Shown here: positions 1 through 10,100 of the stretch, one piece after another
Numbering within the stretch: position 1 is the first letter of the stretch
Layout of the letters: each line of letters starts with the position of its first letter
Made by a program: the position numbers and the translations under genes
Origin: Linyphia triangularis
Taxonomy: Eukaryota; Arthropoda; Arachnida; Araneae; Linyphiidae
Length of the DNA: 64,000 nucleotides
NCBI GenBank assembly: GCA_963978545.1
Contig: OZ021732.1
Coordinates: 60,240,714 to 60,304,713 of the forward strand
Direction: 5' to 3'
The notes under the pieces: model-generated
Told to the model about the DNA's origin: nothing
Database searches by the model: none
What the model saw: the letters and a program-made list of their open reading frames with translations, nothing else

Positions 1-549
1 TACATTTACAGCATCCTTTTTTAAAAAAATGTTTTAATATTGAAAAGTTGCCTGTTTTAAAAGAATGACGCAATTGGAAGAAATGTTTTTTTTTTTTTTT
101 AAACTTATTTTTATAATACCATGCACATATAGTTGTTTATTATGAAATGCTATGTGAAAGAGTGATTTATTTGAAATTGAATCCCCTATTTTAAAATAAA
201 TTATTGTTTTTTAATATGCTAATATAGTGCTGACATATTTTATGTTACATATACATAAACATATCTTGACTTTTGTTAAGATAATTTGCAAAGTTTAATT
301 CAATTTTATGTGGATTTATTATACGTACATTTTTATTTAATATATATACACATACAAATTTAAATAAAACTATTTTCGATAAAATACAAAGCAACTTTAT
401 GTATGAATATGATGACTAATTTTCTTGTAAGTCGTCATCATATTATACATAATTACTATTTTCATTTTACTTCCTACTTTTTTCTTTATTAAAGTTCATC
501 AATATAAAGTTTAAAAATGTTCATCACAAAATGTATGCGTTACTTACAG
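1..549 (+). other. CIR1 intron, 3' part
   Basis: This is the end of an intron whose 5' side lies left of the window. The sequence is very AT-rich and I see no coding signal in it. It ends in a TTACAG acceptor at 544-549, directly before the first visible CIR1 exon. Confidence 0.7.
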
Positions 550-652
550 GTTAGAAATGTTCGATGTATCAAATGTCATAAATGGGGTCACATCAATACT
601 GATCGAGAATGCCCCCTCTTTATGCAAGCAAGTGCATCTTCCATGCCCTCAA
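550..652 (+). CDS. CIR1: CIR1 exon with zinc knuckle
   Basis: The exon follows TTACAG and ends before GTAAAT; 103 nt, entering in phase 0 and leaving in phase 1. It encodes the CIKCHKWGH...C knuckle and CPLF, the best conserved part of the visible gene. Confidence 0.9.
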
Positions 653-1053
653 GTAAATATATGTTTCATGTTGGTTTTCCCAATATTCCATACCTTCTCC
701 ACTTACTACTTGAAAAAAATATATATATATATATTGCTATGCATTTACTTTAAGTTACCAAACCAGAAAGTTTTCAATTTGCCATTGTAAACTGCCTGGA
801 TGTCATTTAAAATATTTTATAGAATTGTAAAGACAAAGTGATACATTAAAACCTGTTTATAACAATACTGTAGGTATGTATAAAAATATTGTTATATACA
901 GATTATCATTGTATGTAAAAACCTGTTTATAATGCTAATGTAAGGACATATAAAAATAGTGTTATAGACATTTCACTCAGATAGTTGAAACATTTTGCTC
1001 ATCCAATATTTATTTATGTATACATATTTATTTACATGAACTGTGTATGGTAT

Positions 1054-1105
<52 letters not shown>

Positions 1106-4100
1106 ATAATTTTAAAAGTATATTTATTCAGCAAGTAATGGAATTAATAATTAATATAAGATAATGAGCAATTTAACTATTTGGTGCTATAAGATTTTTC
1201 CTAAGATAAAGTGTATTTACCTCTGGCAACGCTTCTAGTATTACTGAGCACATCTTGCACACTGAATTAATTTAGAGAAAGCATAACTTAACTGATGAAA
1301 TTATTTTGAATGGGCAAAGCACATTGGGTATGCCATTAATCTTTATGATTTGTTGTTCATATGGCATTTGTTTTCGTGATTCTGCACAATGTAAATAAGA
1401 AACATTTAGTAATGTTGTATTCAAAAGCCTTCTGAGTTGAATTGAACCAATGGGTATCGTATTGTTTTCCAAGATTAAAAAAAATATATCTGGATTTTAT
1501 GTATATACTACTTGCTTTCTAAAGAGATAAAATTATCGTTATAGACAGTTGTATGTACAAAGTTATTATTGCTGTTGGTAGGTTTAAAATACATTTAGTG
1601 AATAAGAATTGTACCCGGATCAAAGAAAATAATATTGTATGCAGGTTTATTGTTATACGCAGTATTAACAGGTTTCACTGTATTTACCATTTTAGTCATT
1701 ATTAATATTATGCAAAGTTAATAAAGAAATACACAAAAAGATTTCTCTTGCATTTAACAGATTTATTTTCTGTCATTATGAAAAAAAAATTCTCTTTATC
1801 CTGTCATTGTTCCGTATTTAAAAGTTCTACTCTAACAGTTTTAACTAACAAAAGCTGCTGTGCGATAGTTTTTAAATTTTCCCATTAAAACCTAAGATTA
1901 CTAGATTTATGTAACAGTGTAACTACCTTTTGATGGTATAATAAATCGCATTTTAAACCTGATGGTGTGAATTGCGTTTTAAACTTGATGATCAATCACA
2001 ATTAGATGTTTTTATACAAACAGGCATGTTTGAGTAGGTAATTGACAAAATATTCAAAATTAAGTTTTTTTATCACTGCTAATATCAGGGATGAGATTTT
2101 TCCACCTTTTGACAGATTTCTGCTTTTTATGTTAAATTGCCCCCTTTTTTTTACCTTTTTGTCCCTGTTTCAACGATCTGTGTTTTTTTCCGATTTGGAC
2201 CAGTTTTTCCTTTTTCTCATGTCTTTGCAAAAGATTTTCCCTCTTCGCTCCCCTTTCTTCGCAAATTACAAGTGCTTGGGTGACCAGAGTACACTTCAGT
2301 TTTGATTCGTTGCAAATGACACTGCTCTTCAACGATTGTTTATTGAGATCATATGACCACCTGGGTGTTTTGGGGTTCTTCTCATGCGTAGAGACATCCA
2401 AAACAAATATTGATGGAATACAAAGCAATACAATATTGCTCTTTGACGTAATATGGTTTAAATGTTATCTTATAAACTATGTACTCGGAAATAAACTTGC
2501 TTAATGGCATATTTGCATTTTTTCTTAATTGTAGCGATTTGAATTTACCAGAAATGTAGTTAATAAATGAACAAGTGTTGTTGATTCGATCGCTCAACAT
2601 GAATCTCGGTTACCAATATCTAGGTACTTTCCTTATAAATATAAGGCTTCATTCTGATTGAATTGTATTTTGCTGGTAAGCATTGTCTAACATTACTAAG
2701 TTAAATAAAACGGTTACTATGTCCAATTCCAGCACTTCTACAAGCAACAAAATGTACAGATTTGATAATTTTATACACCTTTTAAATTAGTCAATTTTAT
2801 GTGTAGTTTGTGGGGAAATTTGGAGAATACTAGAATAATATTATTTGAGAACAATATTTGGCTCATATTAATTTCTTCCCAAATATTTAAAATTTGATTA
2901 TTATATAGTGTGAGAAATTGCATTGTATCTTTATGATTGGTAAATCGTCCCTTCCACATACTTTTTTGTCAAATTTTTTATATTACCCAGTGGATAAGTT
3001 TTAGTATTAACTTAAGAAGTTAAAAGAAAGCACATACTTATCATGGAAACTATTTCCGTTTGGTGAAGAAAATTTTAAGAAATGCTCATTTCTTTTCCAC
3101 TCACACACGAGCCAATCGATACATCGAATACAGCCGAAATCAGGAAATTCGTAAGAGCTGCATTTGGCACCATATACATTTAGAATGGAAGGATATTCCA
3201 TACTATACTAAACTTCAACTTAACTAGACATCACTTAGATGGTAGATCGTCACAGTGCTCATAGGTATTTAATCCATTTTGGCGGCGTGAAAGCATAATG
3301 TTCGCCAAACCACAACCCTATAAAGAACAAAAGGCTATAAGGTTTGGCGAGAATTATGTCTTCACTCCGCCAAAATGGATTAAATACCTATGAGCACTGT
3401 CACGATCTACCATCTAAGTGATGTCTAGTTAAGTTGAAGTTTAGTATAGCAGTTGTTTCCTTAACTCTTTAATTCCTGTACCGGCCCAGCCGGCTGAGTC
3501 CCATTCCGGCCGTGTCTTTTCATTCACAACTCCTACCTCCCTTCTTGGGTGGACCTTGGAGATCCGATACCATTAACGGCTCACTACAATGGGTCAGAGG
3601 TTTCTCTTCACAGCGGGAGGGGGGAGAGGGGCCAAGGCATTCTTGCTACTGTCCTCACACTAGGGTGGGTATAACAGGTGGTTTTCATTCTTATCTTTGA
3701 AGCCTTTCTTTTCACAGCTTCATGTCCAAAACACAAATACTTTGTACTACTAAAGAAAACAAACAAAACGCCTTGAGGATTTACTAGTTGTCAATCTCTA
3801 TCTGGAAACCAGATAGGAAGAGAGATAAATTACCCTTAGCTTAGCAGGGGGTCTATTGCCCTTCTCTCTAAATGCTGCACTTGGAGGGGTGAAAATGGTT
3901 TTTCTTTTCGGGCGGAAACCCGGTCCCTAAAGGATATTCCAGAAAACTGCATTGGGAACTAAAGAGTTAAGAACAATGCAGTCCTTTTGAAACTTTTACT
4001 CTCCCGTCCGTCATCAGATTTAGTGGATTTGATCAAGGGATTATTTGCATTGTGCAAAAAGTTTGCTTTTTATTGGGGATTTTTTAACTTACAGTAGAAA

Positions 4101-7100
4101 TTCCATCTTCATTTGCGATTCTAATCTACATTTAAGAACATTAGTAAAACAAATAATCAAAGTTAACTTGTAATTAGTAAATTTTTAATTTTAAACTAAT
4201 AATTTAGATGCAGCCCGGCTGTACTTGCTGTACCTAACGAGCCGCCATTGATATTGTTCCTTCCTCAAGTTTTCTTTAATATCGTCCCCTCCGCATGCTT
4301 TTTTGACAAATTTTTGGAATACCTCATTTTTGCTTTCTGACCTATCTTGCTCTTTTTCGTAAAACTTCTTCACCTATAAATTATGGTAAAAATTTTTGGC
4401 TCTCGTATGATTTCAGTCTTTCTGCTTTTTTGCCAATCTCGTCCCTGCAATATTTAATAATTTATAAAAACATGCAAATATAATAAAAATAAATAATAAT
4501 GAAAAGTAAATACCACACTGAAAAAATAAATACTTGCTTTATATGAAATAGAGGATTGCCAGCTTTACATCAAATTGACATACAAAAATGTTTCAAAACA
4601 GCTTTAACTTTGAAAAATAAGATTTCTTATCATTTTGTGAGAAATTTCAGCAATCTTTGGTAGAGCAGTCATTAAGGTGGAAAGTAAGTCATCAGGCAGT
4701 ACATGGTCCAAAACCAACAAGGCACCTTGATGTTTTAAAACTTTATTTTAAAATGAAAATGGTTTTCTGACTCAAAGTTGAAACACATGTTTTCAGAGCT
4801 TTGATAAGCATCCAATTTAATGGAAAAATAAGTCAATCTTACTTATTTCTAATTAAACTGTTTCAATAGTTCAACTTAAAGGATCAAAGTCACTTCTTGA
4901 AATAGAGCAAAAAATGGGTAACCAAAATCCATAGACCTGCTTTAATAAGTTTAATCCTACAAAAGGCACTTCCTCTAATCAAGCTGAGAAGAATAAAAAA
5001 AAAAAATGTTCAAAATTCATCAAATCATTTTTGTTACAACCATTATGTATTTATTTTTCGCATACTCAACCAGGGCAACACAACGGCAAAAAAAATCAGG
5101 ATTATAGCTATAATAGAAGCTGGTTGTGAGGAGTCGAAAACCGGCCTAAATTCGGTCAACATAATATATACTTGCGTATTTACCGCTTTGACATTGTACA
5201 TGGGGGTCCACTTATCACTTACTTAGTATTTGAATAAAGACGCCTAACCTACTTGCTAATTTCTTTTAACGCATCTTACTATTCTCACTTGCCTGATGTT
5301 TTTATGTTTGAATTTCTAATAAAGTGCTAGTCATAGATATAGTCGAAAATCTAACCATAAATGGCACACACCTTGCAACGTTTTTCTTTTCTGATCTTTT
5401 TATAAAACCATACTTTAAATATCAATCACCAACCTATGCAGATGTAATATTTAAAAAAGCTATTATATGAAGGAATTGTTTATAGATTTGTTTATTTTAA
5501 ATGTAGCCTCCATGGATCCCATGGAGCTCATGCGACAGATGAGAGAAGATGGCTATGGTCTGAAAGAAAATGTCCTTGGGCATCACATTAATCCCAAAGC
5601 AGCAAATCAGGTACATAATATGTAGAAAAATATTGATTGAGTAAAATAAATTTTAAAAATGCATGTTTGAGATAGGCTACAAAAAGTGGCTGATTCATTT
5701 TCTTCCACAAGTTTTGTATATTGACAATTTTTTTTTTTTTTTTTTTTTTTTTTCAAAGTCATTTTTTTTTTTTTTTTTTTTAATTATATAATTTATCATT
5801 ATATTGCAAAATATATATATATCTATAATAATCATATTGCATTAAGGCCTCAATATGCTGTCTAGAGTGGAATAACTTAGCATCTTTCGCATATAATTTT
5901 TGAAAAACCATCTCAACAAAGACCTTCTCATTTCTCTGCTTTATTTTTAATAAAATGGAAATACAAATTTTTTGATGATACAGGGTGATTTTAAACTCAC
6001 TCGCATTATAGTTTGCCAGCCCATAAAAGTAGCTGTTTAAGAATTTAAATTAAAGTAAATTATCAATGAGATTAGTTGAAATGTTGACTTTTTTTTTTAG
6101 CAGACAAACTTAAGGTGTTACAATAAATGTTCAAAATTACATCTTCTTTCGCGACTACAAAAGCATGCTTGTTTTGACAATTTGCGAGACTCTGCCGAGC
6201 ATGGAACTATTGTATTGGATATAGCTGTTGTGATGTTCGTTTTCAGCTCAGCAATCCTATGTGGGCTATTTGGAAAATGCAGAGACTTCATTTCAGTTTT
6301 TCAATGTTCAAAATGGATGACCTACCGATTCTTTTCTTGGTAGCTACTGATCTAATTGTCCTGATTTCCTCAAGTTTTACAGTGAACTAATTGTGTCACC
6401 ATTTAGTTATTGGGTTCGGAAACATAATAATACTTCTTGTGAAACTCTTCAATGAAGTGAGAATATGACTTTGAAGCAAAATTGATCCTCCGACATGAAT
6501 ATTCGCTGCTCCTGTTAAAACACCATGCCATCACCTTGAACAACAAACGCTTCACACATAAATTCTCTGAGCACAAGATCACTGATACCGACTGAAATAT
6601 ATTCAAAATAGTCTACCCAGTTATCTGCGGAGAAGAAATTTGAAACTAAATGCGTTTTCACTGAATTATGGCTCATTAAACTTTGATGTGCTCGACTTTA
6701 AACTCGCCCTATATTAATATTTAGTGTTTACCAAATTAAGTTATAAGTTTTTAGTCATAACACTAAGCACATAGGAGTTCTAAAGGTAATATAAAAGCTG
6801 TTAGCTATTTTTCGAACAAATTAAAATAGAAAAAAATGGTTTCATAAGAATCAGAACTTATGCAAACATCTTAGTCTGTTTTTTTATATGAAGATAAGGT
6901 GTCAAAATATACTCGTATGTTTTAAGTATTTTCTCCCTTGAAAATGCTTGTCAACAGTTACTGATTAAAAATTCAGCTTTGAATATCTTCTTGCAAATAG
7001 GTCCAAGTATCTGACAATATTCAATTTAAGTAAGTAGATTATTTTATGTGATGGTGAAACTCTTTAAAAAAAATCACACTTTCTGAGTACCTCTTTCGGA

Positions 7101-10100
7101 GTTCTCAACAACATTCAATTAGCGTAGAATTACACAAGATTTTTCTAAGAATTTAAATTTACCGGACCGCAGTCCATAACGTACTTATGCATTCAATATA
7201 AATGAAGATAATATAAAATTATTTTAAATAAATAGTTTATTCAGATATGCAAAAAAAGTTTGCAAAGGTGGGGAAAAATTAATAATTGGTGATTATTTCG
7301 TAGGTGATAAAATATCGCCAATGGTCAATTTTATAATGCCAAGTAAACTTTTTTCATTATTTCTTGATTTTTGAGGCATGTGCTATATATATAGGCTAAG
7401 AGCTACTAGAATGTTAAGTTTTATAATTCTAGCCCCAATAGAATTGAGATTCAAATTTTTCGAACGTTGCCTCTTTAGGGGACTCGCAGGGGAAAATCTC
7501 GATTTTTAAATTTTTTCCTTTGTATACTTGTTAAACCTTACAAGCATACCAAATTTCATAGTTATAGCTCTGCTAGAAGTACCTTAGTAATTTGATGATC
7601 AGTGAGTGAGCTTTGGGTGGATTTCAAAATGTATTGTTTTCTACCTTTTTTGAATTTTATTATCTCGACAACCAATATAATTGGAGACTTGAAACTTAGG
7701 GGTCTTACTAAAGTGGCTAACAGCTACCCGTAAAAAAAAATTCAGCTCTTTGACATACTTTAATACCCAGATATGAGAGGTAAAAATACTGCTGAGTGGC
7801 TTTCGGTAAAAGATTGCTGGCAGAGAACTTGGCGGGTGCACTTAGATACTGCTGCTCTCTCTGCCCATCAGTTTGGTTCATATTGGGAAATTAAATACAG
7901 AGTGGCCTCATAACCTGGAAATCAGGGAAATATCGTTTTTTTTTTTGTTTTTTTTTTAATTTCTTAAAAATCAGGAAAATTTTCTGCTGTATTGAAGGTA
8001 TGTTTCCTCGTTCATCTGTATTTTTGCACTATTTACCAGGAGAATTGTGGGAGAAAATCTTTGGAAGTTTAATGTTACTGGATAGTATCGACTTTTCATT
8101 ATCGCCAAAACTATTTTTAAAAATTGGACTTATTATCTCTTTAGCATACATGTTCCATTTCATAAAGGTGTATACAGACCTGGAAAAGTTGGAGAAATTT
8201 AAAAAAAGTTTGCCGTAAAATCAGGGAATTTTTTAGAAATCTATCGGGGAACTTTTTTTCCTGAATTTTGTGGCCACCTTGAAATATATAATTATATCAA
8301 TATATTGAATGATATTGAATTGAAATTCTTATGAAATATTTTCACTCGGTTAAATTACTCTTCTTGAAATCTCGTCAAAAACAATTGTTTGTTAATTGAA
8401 TTTTTCTGACTTCTTTATCTTATTTTATATTCTAGCAACTCATTCCAAGTGATGAAAGTGATCCTGAAACAGAATTTTTAAAGTCTCTCTCCACTTCAGA
8501 AAAGAAGAAACTTTTGAGGTATAATGCAAAATCACAAGTAATAGATTTTAAGTCATTATAGTATAACATGTTTGAATTGCTTATGATATTTCTTCATGCA
8601 TTTATCTCATACCCATTCTATAAATATCCAAATCTTTAAAATAACTGAAGAGAGTATGTCTTTTATTCCTGTTAGAAGAGCCTTTAGGAAGTCCATAGAG
8701 AAGAAGGGAAATTCGACAAGAAATCATTAAATACACAAAACATGCCCTTTACAATTATCAATGAAGCCCTGATAACACAATCGAAACATTCCTATACTTA
8801 GAGCTATCAACTTTTGTCCTATGTGAGAAGAAATACTGCAGAATATTTATTTTCAAACATTTCTTGAGTAACTCTCCACGATCTATTCATTTAGTGGAAA
8901 TGAAAAGCAAGACTCGTAAGCAAAAAAACTTTGCACCAATCAGAACAGGTTTCTTGTCAATACAGTAAAGCAAATTGAAGTCGTTTTCATTAACCCATTA
9001 TCACCCAAATTAACAAATTTGGAAAATTTTCTTTGAAATTGATATGTATGGGTAGAAATGCATAAATTAAGAGTATTTCAAAAGCATTTTGAATTTTTTT
9101 AGCTGCAATCGTATGTTTTAAGCCATCCTCATTTGAGGACGCTGGGCGTTTGTATGCATAAAAATGTAATTTTCTAAAAAATTTAATATTTTTACTTAAA
9201 ATTATGTAGTTTTGATATATAAACATACTAATAAGCAATATAAAGTTAAGAAGCAAAATTTATTTTTTCACTTGTAAGAAAACTTATTTTTTTTACATTT
9301 TCAAGGTTGATTTTTTTGTATGAAAAAGTGGAAAACATTCTATTCATAATAATACATTGCATTTCATACAGTATGTTCTTTTTGAAGAACAGGTATCATA
9401 TTGGCAACGCCTTTGTTTCTCTCTTTCACCAATGATATGCTGTAATTGGTTGAATTTTATATGAGGAAGCACATTTTGGATCTAGATGTTATACGTCTCT
9501 GTACTGGTCTTCCTAGGGCTGTTTTTGAATCAGCTCCTTTTCTTTTTTTTTTTTAATACTGCAATATACCTTCTAAAATCTTTGACTGACATCAACTTAG
9601 AACCATGTAACTTTTTATAAATTATATAGCCATTTACAACAGCTATATCTAATAGGTTTAGATTTTATAAACTGCTTCATTGAATGATGTCCATAATACC
9701 TGACGATCATTTCATCAACAGACAAATTTTCCTGGAAAATTCTTGGAAATCATTTCTAACAAGGGACATATTTTAAATGATTTATCACGTCTGTTTTTGT
9801 GATGTAGTTTATTACCTTAAAAATGTAATACTTTCTTAAGCTATAAGTAGAAATTTCTAGTTATAGCATTCTTCACTATTGTTACTCCTAAATCATCTGA
9901 TTTTGCCCAGTAGTCCCGTTCACTAGGTAAAGTATTATAACCCGAAAGTATAAAAAAAACAATAAAGGTTTTTATTTCATCCTTATTCACATTATAATTC
10001 ATTTTTCACTTCGTGAGCATATCGATTAGTTTACTCTACAATTAAAAATTCTTCAAACAGAATTGTTTTCATATTACTAGATTCCACGGTCTATCAGAAT

